Source: Thermodesulfobacteriota bacterium
GTDB lineage: Bacteria; Desulfobacterota; QYQD01
NCBI GenBank assembly: GCA_030017815.1
Contig: JASEGX010000145.1
Location: forward strand, 1 to 6,163
Reading direction: 5' to 3'
DNA: 6,163 nt
In this document: in pieces, positions 1 to 6,163 of the stretch
Layout of the letters: each line of letters starts with the position of its first letter
How positions within the stretch are numbered: the stretch's first letter is position 1
Position numbers and translations under genes: made by a program
Notes under the pieces: model-generated
Seen by the model: only the letters and a program-made list of their open reading frames with translations
Database searches by the model: none
Told to the model about the DNA's origin: nothing

Positions 1-43
1 GTAACTTAATATTTCAAAAAAACTGTCTTGACAATTGGGTCCA
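1..43 (-). mobile_element. Possible insertion-sequence terminus (IS3-like), remainder off the left edge
   Basis: On the minus strand the sequence from 43 leftward begins TGGACCCAATTGTCAAGACA and continues into a T-run. The methyltransferase reading frame loses family resemblance exactly here (after residues GFAEF) and stops about 12 codons later. A start with TG, an AT-rich interior and an inward-facing promoter-like pair at 34-6 all fit the left end of an IS3-type element whose transposase would lie outside the window. The resemblance to IS3-family ends is from memory and unverified. No transposase and no target duplication can be seen here. The true end could be a few bases to the right (46). 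Confidence 0.4.
6..34 (-). promoter_or_regulatory. Promoter-like -35/-10 pair reading leftward
   Basis: On the minus strand TTGTCA (34-29, five of six to the sigma-70 -35 consensus) is followed after exactly 17 bases by TATTAA (11-6, four of six to the -10 consensus). It would drive transcription out of the left edge, as expected for the promoter of an insertion-sequence transposase. Such pairs also arise by chance in AT-rich DNA. Confidence 0.3.
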
Positions 44-393
44 CCTTAAATTCGGCGAAGCCAAACCATAAATTACGCAACCTGGAGTTAATGTTAATTA
101 TGTTTGGTGTGCTTAATACGCAAATACCACCAGGCTTAAGAACACGATATATTTCGCGAATTATTGCCCGAAAATCTTCTAAATGTTCTATAACTTCAGT
201 TGCTGTTACAATATCAAAAAGTTTGTCGTTGTATGGGAGTTCTTTTGTTTTATTCAAATCAACAATATCTACTTTTTGGTCAGATAACTGCATGAGTTCA
301 TCGGTATAATCACAACATGAAGCTTTAGTGTTAAGCTGTTTTTTTAATAATTTTACCAATTCTCCAGTTCCGGAACCAATGTCCAGGTGATGA

Positions 394-428
<35 letters not shown>

Positions 429-533
429 AAATGACATATGATTTGCTCTATTGTTGCAGTGTAAATTTTTTCAGTACTCATGATTTCCTCGAAGTTAAAA
501 TTTGAAAAGTGTGTTAGCCGCAGTTGGAACATA

Positions 534-1583
534 TCATAAATTAATTGTAAAGATGTCCAAGAAGTCTGACTCACTGCGTTCTGGAATTGGAATAGTCATT
601 CGTTCGAAAGCAAACCAACGAGCTTTGTTTGGAAATGACCAAGGGTAACGAATAGAGCCATTACGGTACTTCCAGAACGCAAGAAGAACCAGAGACTCTT
701 TGTTGGTTAACGACTTGATTGTGCGGAGAACACTGTTCAGTGACATTGTATATCGACCAGTGTATTGATGGTGTCCGAGATCAAACGCAAAAACTTTACT
801 TGCTTGGTTGGGAGCGAACTCTGATACTTCGCGGATACTTGTCTGACTTCGGACATTGAGCATGGTAGAAGAGATGGCAACGTAGGCAGAGATCGTATCC
901 ATTTGCAGGAACCTAACGAAGTCTGCTTTCGTACTCAGAATCGATGTAGAATTCTGCCAGACTTCGGCAGACTCGACAAAAGACTTCACTTGTTTCGTGG
1001 AATTGACACGTAGGACACCACTAACAAGCCAGCGGAGACTTTTGGCACGGTTGCGATATATGTCAAGATCAGAGGTTGTCCTGTGCACCAGTGTGCAGGC
1101 AGGCAGAATCAGGATGTCAAGGCTGTTCTTTTCAGTTTCAGAAATGAGATTGCAGAGCCGTTGCTCGTACGAGTTTTGGGAGCCGAGATAGAGAGAGGCA
1201 AGAATCTTCTTGTGGACTTCCCACAAATTCCGTCCTCGTTTCATATCTGACATCGAAGCACCGATGTCTAATATGGCGCGACCGATTCGAATAGTGTTGC
1301 CAGTGCAAGCAGGCTTGAGTTCCTCGAAATGTGGATCGATAATCTTAAAACCACGTCGTTGGAGAAATGAATTTGCTTCATCACCCCCACCAAACATTTC
1401 AGGAGAGAGTTCGCGACCCGAAGCGAGTTGGTTTGCGATGGAAAGAACAAGTTTAGGCGGATAGTGTTTGCCATTAAAAGTAAGATGGAACTTGGTCGAT
1501 TCCCGTTTCTTGGGGATCCCTTCCCGATCGATCTGTTCGATAGCCTTGAGTATGTGCTGTTTGGTGATATTCCTTGGTATCAT
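534..1583 (-). CDS. ScoMcrA-like N-terminal head domain protein with unrecognised C-terminal domain
   Basis: A 349-residue protein starting at ATG 1583 with a strong GGAGG ribosome binding site seven bases upstream. Residues 1-82 look like the N-terminal head domain seen in ScoMcrA-type modification-dependent endonucleases and other defence-linked proteins: an opening helix (ITKQHILKAIEQI), a KHYPPKLVLSIAN segment (39-51) and FGGGDEANSFLQRRGFKI (64-81). The rest, 95-349, is not recognised. It has alternating hydrophobic strands (LDILILPAC 155-163, WLVSGVLRV 185-193, VFAFDLGHH 264-272), slightly reminiscent of a nitrilase fold, but the glutamate expected after the first strand is replaced (PAC). 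No HNH, PD-(D/E)xK or helicase motif is visible, so a nuclease activity cannot be claimed. No signal peptide or membrane segment is seen, so it is presumably cytoplasmic. It heads a leftward pair with the broken methyltransferase. A role in binding modified DNA or in defence is inference from the head domain only. Confidence 0.7.
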   Translation of the reverse strand: MIPRNITKQHILKAIEQIDREGIPKKRESTKFHLTFNGKHYPPKLVLSIANQLASGRELSPEMFGGGDEANSFLQRRGFKIIDPHFEELKPACTGNTIRIGRAILDIGASMSDMKRGRNLWEVHKKILASLYLGSQNSYEQRLCNLISETEKNSLDILILPACTLVHRTTSDLDIYRNRAKSLRWLVSGVLRVNSTKQVKSFVESAEVWQNSTSILSTKADFVRFLQMDTISAYVAISSTMLNVRSQTSIREVSEFAPNQASKVFAFDLGHHQYTGRYTMSLNSVLRTIKSLTNKESLVLLAFWKYRNGSIRYPWSFPNKARWFAFERMTIPIPERSESDFLDIFTINL

Positions 1584-1607
1584 TTAGGTTCCTCCAGATT
1601 TGGGGTT

Positions 1608-1629
1608 ATATCCGAAGTACCTCGGATAT
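1608..1629. promoter_or_regulatory. Perfect 8-bp inverted repeat upstream of the McrA-head gene
   Basis: ATATCCGA (1608-1615) and TCGGATAT (1622-1629) are exact reverse complements separated by six bases. The dyad lies 25-46 bases upstream of the start codon at 1583 and just above its ribosome binding site. It could be a repressor operator, or a hairpin in the mRNA leader. No flanking T-run makes it a terminator. The role is inferred from position only. Confidence 0.45.
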
Positions 1630-1679
1630 TCTACTCTGGCTGAAGGTTCAGAGTTTACGCCTTAGATTACGGCCCTCAT

Positions 1680-1708
1680 ATCTTCGCCATATCTATCGGA
1701 ATTGTCAA
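1680..1708 (-). promoter_or_regulatory. Weak sigma-70-like promoter candidate for the leftward genes
   Basis: On the minus strand a consensus TTGACA (1708-1703) is followed after 17 bases by GAAGAT (1685-1680), which matches only three of six -10 positions. It would give a leader of about 90 bases carrying the 1608-1629 dyad. The perfect -35 is the main support. Confidence 0.25.
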
Positions 1709-1810
1709 ACTATTTCTCGATGCACGGGCGTTTGTTATCAATGGGCTGGACATTTCAGCAAATTCGTCATAATTATTACAATGGCATTTAGATACATGAA
1801 TTCGATAAAG

Positions 1811-1838
1811 CCACAGATTACGCAGATTACACAGATTT
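1811..1838 (+). repeat. Short tandem repeat, CACAGATTA / CGCAGATTA / CACAGATTT
   Basis: Three consecutive copies of a 9-10 base unit: CCACAGATTA (1811-1820), CGCAGATTA (1821-1829), CACAGATTT (1830-1838). Similar short intergenic elements are, from memory, dispersed in many environmental bacterial genomes. The design matches the repeat after mutS (5428-5455), which shares the CRCAGA core. Function unknown. Confidence 0.7.
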
Positions 1839-1860
1839 TTATGAGTTATTATGTTAAATT

Positions 1861-1928
1861 CCCCGAAGCCTGCTTCGTTTAGATTGTGAAAATCAGATGT
1901 GCTATACTCCGTAGCTTGCTGCGGGGTA
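1861..1928 (+). repeat. Two related palindromic hairpins (REP-like)
   Basis: The first copy, 1861-1877, forms a CGAAG/CTTCG stem with a CCTG loop. The second, 1905-1928, forms a 10-bp stem (two G-T pairs) with a CTTG loop. The 17-base cores starting at 1861 and 1907 agree at 13 positions. No T-run follows the second, so it is not a classical terminator. It lies 60 bases before the UPF0280 start and would be in its leader if transcription begins upstream. It resembles the dispersed palindromes of bacterial intergenic regions. Confidence 0.55.
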
Positions 1929-1987
1929 GTTCATTTGCCGTAGCAATAAATGCTTTAAGGAATATTTTTGGGACGGATGGAAAATAC

Positions 1988-2731
1988 ATGCTGCCGCATG
2001 AGTACCAAAAGAGATTTTATCGGGCCTGGATCAGCGCTCCGGGGCTGGTCTCGTTTCAGGTTCAGGTCAAGGAGACCGATCTGCACATCCAGGCGGAGAG
2101 CCCTTTAACCAGCGAGACCGAAGAATTAGTCCTGTCTTATCGTCACCAGATAGAATCCTATATTGCCATCCATCCGGATTTCCTTACCTCTCTGGTCCCT
2201 GTTCCCCAGGATATACTGGCGCCGGCTATCGTCCGGGAGATGATAGAGGCCGGGCAGCGTGCCGGTGTCGGCCCTATGGCGGCAGTGGCGGGGACAATTG
2301 CCGGGAGGGTGGGCCAGGACCTGCTGGACCGCGGGAAGACCGGAGAAATTATCATTGAAAATGGCGGGGATATCTTTGTTTCTACTCGGACCGCTGCCCG
2401 GATAGGCATTTTTGCCGGAGGATCTCCTTTAAGCGGCAAGGTTGGCACAGCCATCCCGGCCGGTCAGATGCCTACAGGCGTCTGCACTTCCTCCGGCACG
2501 GTGGGCCATTCCTTAAGTTTTGGCAAGGCCGATGCCGTTACGGTGGTGGCGCAATCTACGGCCCTGGCCGATGCGGTAGCTACGGCAATAGGCAACGTGG
2601 TTAAAGGAAAAAAAGACATAGACTCCGGGCTTTCTCTGGCTAAAGATATAGGAGAAATATCCGGCGTGGTGATAATTGTAGGAGATAAGATCGGGGCCTG
2701 GGGGGATATAGAGTTGATATCCCTGGAGTGA
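1988..2731 (+). CDS. UPF0280 family protein (ApbE-like fold)
   Basis: A 247-residue protein of the UPF0280 family, found in methanogens and deltaproteobacteria; its biochemical role is not established. The family is related in fold to ApbE FMN transferases, and the parallels show here: an IENGGDIF segment (123-130) like the ApbE GGD/E region, and CTSSGTVGHSLSFGKADAVTV (166-186) followed by ALADAVATAIGN (192-203), like the ApbE TSG...VTV...AD.laTal pattern. Other marks are the opening YRAWISAPGLVSFQVQVKETDL (11-32) and GVGPMAAVAGTIA (93-105). The ATG at 1988 is preferred because homology begins at about YQKRFYR and the length is normal for the family; the longer GTG start at 1886 would translate the intergenic hairpin. 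The ribosome binding site is weak (GGATGG). No signal peptide; cytoplasmic. mutS follows after 86 bases on the same strand, so co-transcription is possible. Confidence 0.85.
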   Translation: MLPHEYQKRFYRAWISAPGLVSFQVQVKETDLHIQAESPLTSETEELVLSYRHQIESYIAIHPDFLTSLVPVPQDILAPAIVREMIEAGQRAGVGPMAAVAGTIAGRVGQDLLDRGKTGEIIIENGGDIFVSTRTAARIGIFAGGSPLSGKVGTAIPAGQMPTGVCTSSGTVGHSLSFGKADAVTVVAQSTALADAVATAIGNVVKGKKDIDSGLSLAKDIGEISGVVIIVGDKIGAWGDIELISLE

Positions 2732-2817
2732 TAAGGCGTGGGTTGTTTTTTAGCTGGAATTGCGGTATCAGTATTAGAAAATTCTGAGCGCGGTATCCTA
2801 ACCGGTTTTGATGTCCT

Positions 2818-5418
2818 ATGATTAATAAAATCACCCCGATGATCCAGCAGTACCTGGAGATAAAACGCGATTACCAGGATGCCATCCTTTTCTATCGTAT
2901 GGGCGATTTTTATGAGATGTTTTTTGATGATGCCCTAAAGGCGTCGAAGCTCCTGGACATCGCCCTCACCAGCCGCAACAAGAACGCAGAGGAAAGGGTC
3001 CCCATGTGCGGGGTCCCTTATCATGCCGCCTCAGGCTATATCAACCGGCTTATCTCTCAGGGACTTAAGGTGGCCGTCTGTGAGCAGAAAGACGGGGAAG
3101 AGGCGAAGGGCCTGGTCAAACGGGAAGTGGTTCGTATGGTTACCCCCGGCCTGGTCATTGACGGAGATATGCTTGAGGATAAGGTTAATAACTTTATCGT
3201 CTCTGTCTATCCCGGAGAAAAGAAAACCGGCCTCGCTTCACTCGATATTTCTACCGGTGACTTTCGCCTGATGGAGACAGAGGACGTTAGCTCTATCGTG
3301 GATGAGATGGCGCGACTGGATCCCGCGGAGATAGTTGCGGCCAATAAGATAGAAGGAGAGGGGCGTTATTCTTTTCTGGAGGGCTTCCGGAAGGGGAAGA
3401 CCTTCACCGGCCGTGATGATGCCTCCTTTGCGCCGGATGCCGCCCGCGAGTGTCTGCTCAAACACTTTAAGGTCGTCTCGCTGGAGGGCTTTGGATGTGA
3501 GAATATGTCGATCGGCATTCAGGCCGCCGGCGCGCTTCTTCAGTATGTACAGGAGACACAGAAGGCAGGTCTGGACCATATCCAGAGGCCCGCACCCTAT
3601 TTTAGCGGCGACTACTTAATTATCGATGATACCACGCGGCGGAACCTGGAACTCAGCCAAAAGGCGCATGGGCCGGGAGCGGGCGGAAGGCGAGGCTCTC
3701 TCCTCGACAATCTGGATATTACCATGACCTCCATGGGCGGTCGCATGTTGCGCCGCTGGATGGATTATCCGCTAAGAAACCTTCGCGGGTTACAGGCACG
3801 TCTGGAGGCGGTTTCCGTGCTTAAGGACCATCATTCGGCCAGGCGTGAAATCCGGGCTATCCTTGATGAGTTCTACGACCTGGAGCGGCTAAACGGCCGC
3901 ATCGTCCTGGGTAATGCTATGCCGCGTGATCTTCTGGCCCTGAAGAGTTCCCTCCTGAGACTGCCCGATCTCATAGCCCTGATCCCTTCCGGGACCAGCG
4001 ACCTTCTCAAAGAGATGGCCGGAAGCCTTGACCCTCTCAGCGATATGGCCCGGATCATTGAGGACGCCATAAGGGAGGACGCGCCCCTTGGCCTGCGGGA
4101 TGGGGGCATAATAAAGGAAGGTTATGCCTCGGCCCTGGACGAGCTTATTTCCATACAGCGGGATGGGAAGGACTGGATAGCCAGACTGGAAGCGGCGGAA
4201 CGGGCCAGGACGGGAATATCCAATCTCCGGGTGGGATTTAACCGCGTCTTCGGCTACTACATTGAAGTGACAAAAAGCAACCTTTCATCTGTCCCCGGCG
4301 ATTATATCCGCAAGCAGACCCTGGTTAATGCAGAACGTTTTATAACCCCTGAGCTCAAAGATTATGAAGAAAAGGTGCTCACGGCCGAAGAAAAGAGGAC
4401 TGGCCTGGAATACCGCATCTTTCAGGAGATTCGCCTGCGGGTGGCCGCGGAGACCACGCGCATACAGAAGACCGCCCATCTCGTGGCCCAACTCGACGTC
4501 CTGGCCTCTTTTGCCGAAAGCGCAGACCGTTATGGATATGTATGCCCAAAGGTTAATGACAGCGATACCATCTTGATCCGCGATGGCCGGCATCCGGTCG
4601 TCGAACGCACCTTAAAGGGACAGCGATTTGTACCGAACTCGGTACTCATGGACAATGACCCAAACCAGATGCTGATTATTACCGGGCCCAATATGGCGGG
4701 TAAATCCACTATCCTGCGTCAGGCCGCCCTGATTGTCCTTATGGCCCATATGGGGAGCTTTGTCCCGGCTGAGGAGGCCTCGATCGGCTTGGTTGACCGT
4801 ATTTTCAGCCGTGTGGGGGCTATGGATGATCTGGCCCGCGGGCAGAGTACGTTTATGGTCGAGATGATGGAAACGGCCAATATATTAAACAATGCCACAG
4901 AAAAAAGCCTGGTCATAATGGATGAAATAGGCCGCGGCACCAGTACGTTCGACGGGTTGAGTATCGCCTGGGCGGTGGCGGAGTATCTGCTGGATAAAGG
5001 AGAAAAAGGGGTCCGGACCCTGTTCGCCACGCATTATCACGAGCTGGCGGAACTGGCCCATAGCCATAAGAATGTCAAGAATTACAATGTCGCAGTAAAG
5101 GAGTGGAACGAAGAGATAATATTTTTGCATCGGCTGGTTCCCGGGAGCATGAATTACAGTTACGGAATCCAGGTGGCCCGGCTGGCCGGTCTGCCGGAAG
5201 ATGTGGTCAGGCGGGCCAAAGAGATATTAAAGAAGATCGAGGGTAATGAGTTTGGGACCGCGGTGCAGAAGATGCCGGATAAAGGCCCGGTCCAGTTGGG
5301 TCTGTTTAGCGCTGACGAGGGCAAGATTCTTCGTATGTTGAAGGGCGTCGATATCGCGTCCCTTACGCCGCTCGAGGCCCTGAATCTCCTTAATGAACTA
5401 CAGAGACAGATAAAATGA
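2818..5418 (+). CDS. mutS: DNA mismatch repair protein MutS
   Basis: Full-length MutS, 866 residues (E. coli 853), which recognises mismatches and small insertion/deletion loops and recruits MutL in an ATP-dependent way. The mismatch-binding Phe-x-Glu is FYE at 31-33 within MGDFYEMFFDDA. The connector, core and clamp regions occupy roughly 120-555. The ABC-type ATPase has Walker A GPNMAGKS (623-630, Lys629), the RGQSTFMVEM signature, Walker B VIMDE with Asp702/Glu703, GRGTSTFDG (705-713) and the switch histidine in ATHYHEL (His739). Near the C-terminus QLGLF (826-830) fits a beta-clamp binding motif, followed by a SLTPLEALNLLNEL end typical of MutS1. All key residues are present, so it should be active. 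The ATG at 2818 follows an in-frame TGA at 2809, which fixes the start; no clear Shine-Dalgarno precedes it. The upstream gap holds two copies of GCGGTATC (2762-2769, 2790-2797) and no obvious terminator. Confidence 0.98.
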   Translation: MINKITPMIQQYLEIKRDYQDAILFYRMGDFYEMFFDDALKASKLLDIALTSRNKNAEERVPMCGVPYHAASGYINRLISQGLKVAVCEQKDGEEAKGLVKREVVRMVTPGLVIDGDMLEDKVNNFIVSVYPGEKKTGLASLDISTGDFRLMETEDVSSIVDEMARLDPAEIVAANKIEGEGRYSFLEGFRKGKTFTGRDDASFAPDAARECLLKHFKVVSLEGFGCENMSIGIQAAGALLQYVQETQKAGLDHIQRPAPYFSGDYLIIDDTTRRNLELSQKAHGPGAGGRRGSLLDNLDITMTSMGGRMLRRWMDYPLRNLRGLQARLEAVSVLKDHHSARREIRAILDEFYDLERLNGRIVLGNAMPRDLLALKSSLLRLPDLIALIPSGTSDLLKEMAGSLDPLSDMARIIEDAIREDAPLGLRDGGIIKEGYASALDELISIQRDGKDWIARLEAAERARTGISNLRVGFNRVFGYYIEVTKSNLSSVPGDYIRKQTLVNAERFITPELKDYEEKVLTAEEKRTGLEYRIFQEIRLRVAAETTRIQKTAHLVAQLDVLASFAESADRYGYVCPKVNDSDTILIRDGRHPVVERTLKGQRFVPNSVLMDNDPNQMLIITGPNMAGKSTILRQAALIVLMAHMGSFVPAEEASIGLVDRIFSRVGAMDDLARGQSTFMVEMMETANILNNATEKSLVIMDEIGRGTSTFDGLSIAWAVAEYLLDKGEKGVRTLFATHYHELAELAHSHKNVKNYNVAVKEWNEEIIFLHRLVPGSMNYSYGIQVARLAGLPEDVVRRAKEILKKIEGNEFGTAVQKMPDKGPVQLGLFSADEGKILRMLKGVDIASLTPLEALNLLNELQRQIK

Positions 5419-5427
5419 CCGGATATT

Positions 5428-5456
5428 CACCGCAGAGCACGCAGAGGCCGCAGAGA
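5428..5456 (+). repeat. Short tandem repeat, (CAC)CGCAGAG x3
   Basis: Three consecutive units CACCGCAGAG (5428-5437), CACGCAGAG (5438-5446), GCCGCAGAG (5447-5455), starting ten bases after the mutS stop codon. The 9-10 base period and CGCAGA core match the repeat at 1811-1838, suggesting one dispersed family. No stem-loop with T-run is formed, so it is not a recognisable terminator. Confidence 0.7.
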
Positions 5457-5465
5457 TGGGTAAAG

Positions 5466-5507
5466 AAGCTCAAAGCTCAAAGCTGAAGGCTGAAAGCTGA
5501 GTGCTCA
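5466..5507 (+). repeat. Six tandem copies of a 7-base unit (AAGCTSA)
   Basis: Consecutive heptamers AAGCTCA, AAGCTCA, AAGCTGA, AGGCTGA, AAGCTGA and GTGCTCA fill 42 bases without gaps. The last part also contains the inverted repeat CTGAG-TG-CTCAG (5497-5508). It is non-coding, between mutS and the amidase gene, and may be a remnant of slippage or a mobile intergenic element. Confidence 0.75.
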
Positions 5508-5565
5508 GATTTGACATTTAGTCATTTGGATTTCATTTGAACTTTGGATTTTGGAATTTGAAATT
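5508..5565 (+). repeat. AT-rich degenerate repeat of TTTGGA/TTTGAA units
   Basis: The stretch is a run of 5-8 base units beginning TTT (TTTGACA, TTTGGA, TTTCA, TTTGAAC, TTTGGA, TTTTGGA, TTTGAAA). It directly follows the heptamer array and ends about 30 bases before the amidase start, so the amidase promoter would have to lie within or beside it. Comparable stretches are, from memory, common between genes of environmental bacteria. Confidence 0.5.
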
Positions 5566-5594
5566 ATATAAAAGGAAGCCGATCTTAAAGATAA

Positions 5595-6163
5595 ATGGGT
5601 AAGGGTATGCGGAAGGGTTATTTTATATATATCGTTTGCTGGTCTTTGCTCTTGTGGCTTTTTATATTGGCAGGAGGGATTAGTCCGGCATCTTCCTGGG
5701 CCCTTTCGTCTCAGGATGCATACGTAAGAGCGAAACGGGATTACACGGACTTTAAGTCCTCGCCCCACACCAAATATCGCCAGTTCTGGCTGGAACATAT
5801 CGATAAATTCAAAAAAATATATTCGGATGAACCCGAGGGCCCGGCGGCGCCTGAATGCCTCTATATGATGGCCGGTATATACCAGGAGCTTTACCGTTAT
5901 TCCGGAAGACAGGGAGACCTCTCTGCATCTACCGATATGTATGAGAGGCTGTGTAAACGTTTTCCGAAAAGCCCCTGGGCTAAAGAGGCCAGGGCTTCGT
6001 TGGCTAAGATCGGAAAGCCTGAGGATAATGCGCCGGCTGGAGAGGCGGCGGCCGGCGCTAAGGCCGAAGAAAGGCCGAAACTTAAAAGAACACCGGTGAG
6101 CAAAGGGTTGCACGAGGTAAAAGACATTCGAGCCTGGTCCACCTCCGACTACACGCGTGTGGT
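5595..6163 (+). CDS. N-acetylmuramoyl-L-alanine amidase, AMIN-domain type, 5' part only
   Basis: An open frame from ATG 5595 to the window edge (189 complete codons), without a stop. Residues 1-8 are basic and 9-28 strongly hydrophobic, then PASSWA gives a likely signal peptidase I site after Ala36, so the protein is exported to the periplasm. Residues 38-140 form helices with a TPR-like pattern (DAYVRAKRDY, RQFWLEHIDKFKKIY, CLYMMAGIYQELY, STDMYERLCKRFPKSPWAKEARASL). An Ala/Glu/Lys-rich linker (141-165) leads to VKDIRAWSTSDYTRV, the opening of an AMIN domain, which targets AmiC-type amidases to peptidoglycan. The catalytic Amidase_3 domain, which would cut the MurNAc-L-Ala bond at septation, is expected beyond the edge and not seen. 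A second ATG at 5607 also gives a complete signal peptide; neither start has a strong ribosome binding site. If the hidden part lacks Amidase_3, this could be another AMIN protein. Confidence 0.75.
   Translation, partial: MGKGMRKGYFIYIVCWSLLLWLFILAGGISPASSWALSSQDAYVRAKRDYTDFKSSPHTKYRQFWLEHIDKFKKIYSDEPEGPAAPECLYMMAGIYQELYRYSGRQGDLSASTDMYERLCKRFPKSPWAKEARASLAKIGKPEDNAPAGEAAAGAKAEERPKLKRTPVSKGLHEVKDIRAWSTSDYTRV

Larger units (their letters stand above)
1584..1987. other. Non-coding divergent intergenic region with repeats
   Basis: About 400 bases between the leftward McrA-head gene and the rightward UPF0280 gene. Open frames here are not credible: the longest on the plus strand translates a CACAGATTA-type repeat as Gln-Ile-Thr runs and starts inside the neighbouring gene. 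The region holds the leader and possible promoter of the leftward gene, a perfect dyad, a 9-10 base tandem repeat and two related hairpins. I see no convincing promoter for UPF0280 and no tRNA or riboswitch. Confidence 0.7.

Noticed and set aside
1574..1882. Plus-strand open frame of 102 codons in the intergenic region
   Set aside because: It starts inside the McrA-head gene on the other strand, reads the 1811-1838 repeat as Gln-Ile-Thr runs and shows no domain or ribosome binding site.
1886..1987. N-terminal extension of UPF0280 from GTG 1886
   Set aside because: The 34 extra residues translate the intergenic hairpin repeat, lie outside the family's usual length, and homology begins only after Met at 1988.
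5428..5507. CRISPR-like array after mutS
   Set aside because: The units are 7-10 bases with no spacers between them, so they are simple tandem repeats.
5497..5508. Inverted repeat CTGAG-TG-CTCAG as a mutS terminator
   Set aside because: The loop is only two bases, the stem is part of the heptamer array, and no proper T-run follows.
5505..6113. 202-codon minus-strand frame opposite the amidase gene
   Set aside because: The plus strand encodes a coherent signal peptide, helical domain and AMIN start; the antisense frame has no recognisable feature and covers the AT-rich repeat.

Overview
The window looks like a chromosomal piece from an uncultured or environmental Gram-negative bacterium. The right two thirds carry genes typical of deltaproteobacterial (Desulfobacterota-like) genomes: a UPF0280 (ApbE-like) protein, a full-length mutS, and the start of an exported AMIN-domain N-acetylmuramoyl-L-alanine amidase. 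The taxonomic guess is inference from gene families, fairly high GC in these genes and the style of the intergenic repeats; no rRNA or tRNA is present to confirm it.

Left region (1-1583, minus strand). Two genes read leftward and look like an accessory module, more AT-rich than the right side. The upstream one (534-1583) encodes a 349-residue protein whose first ~80 residues resemble the N-terminal head domain of McrA-type (ScoMcrA-like) proteins, joined to a C-terminal region I do not recognise. Fifty-two bases downstream is a small class I SAM-dependent methyltransferase (6-481). It has a good ribosome binding site and all main SAM-binding motifs, but a 31-base GA/CT dinucleotide tract puts its start and its SAM-binding part in different frames. 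Loss of one GA unit or gain of two would restore the frame, so this is a candidate phase-variable switch. The same gene also loses its expected C-terminus at what looks like the end of an insertion sequence at about 43, so it may simply be decaying.

Middle (1584-1987, no gene). About 400 bases between divergent transcription units hold a perfect 8-bp dyad just upstream of the McrA-head gene, a weak promoter candidate, a short CACAGATTA-type tandem repeat, and two related palindromic hairpins close to the UPF0280 start.

Right region (1988-6163, plus strand). UPF0280 (247 aa), mutS (866 aa, intact motifs) and a 5' partial amidase gene lie in the same direction. The 176-base gap after mutS is packed with three kinds of short-period repeat (9-10 nt, 7 nt, and an AT-rich TTTGGA-type stretch). 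The first is related in design to the repeat in the middle region. mutS acts in DNA mismatch repair and the amidase in cell-wall cleavage; nothing indicates a shared pathway. The one functional link worth noting is that mismatch repair normally limits slippage of dinucleotide tracts such as the one in the methyltransferase.
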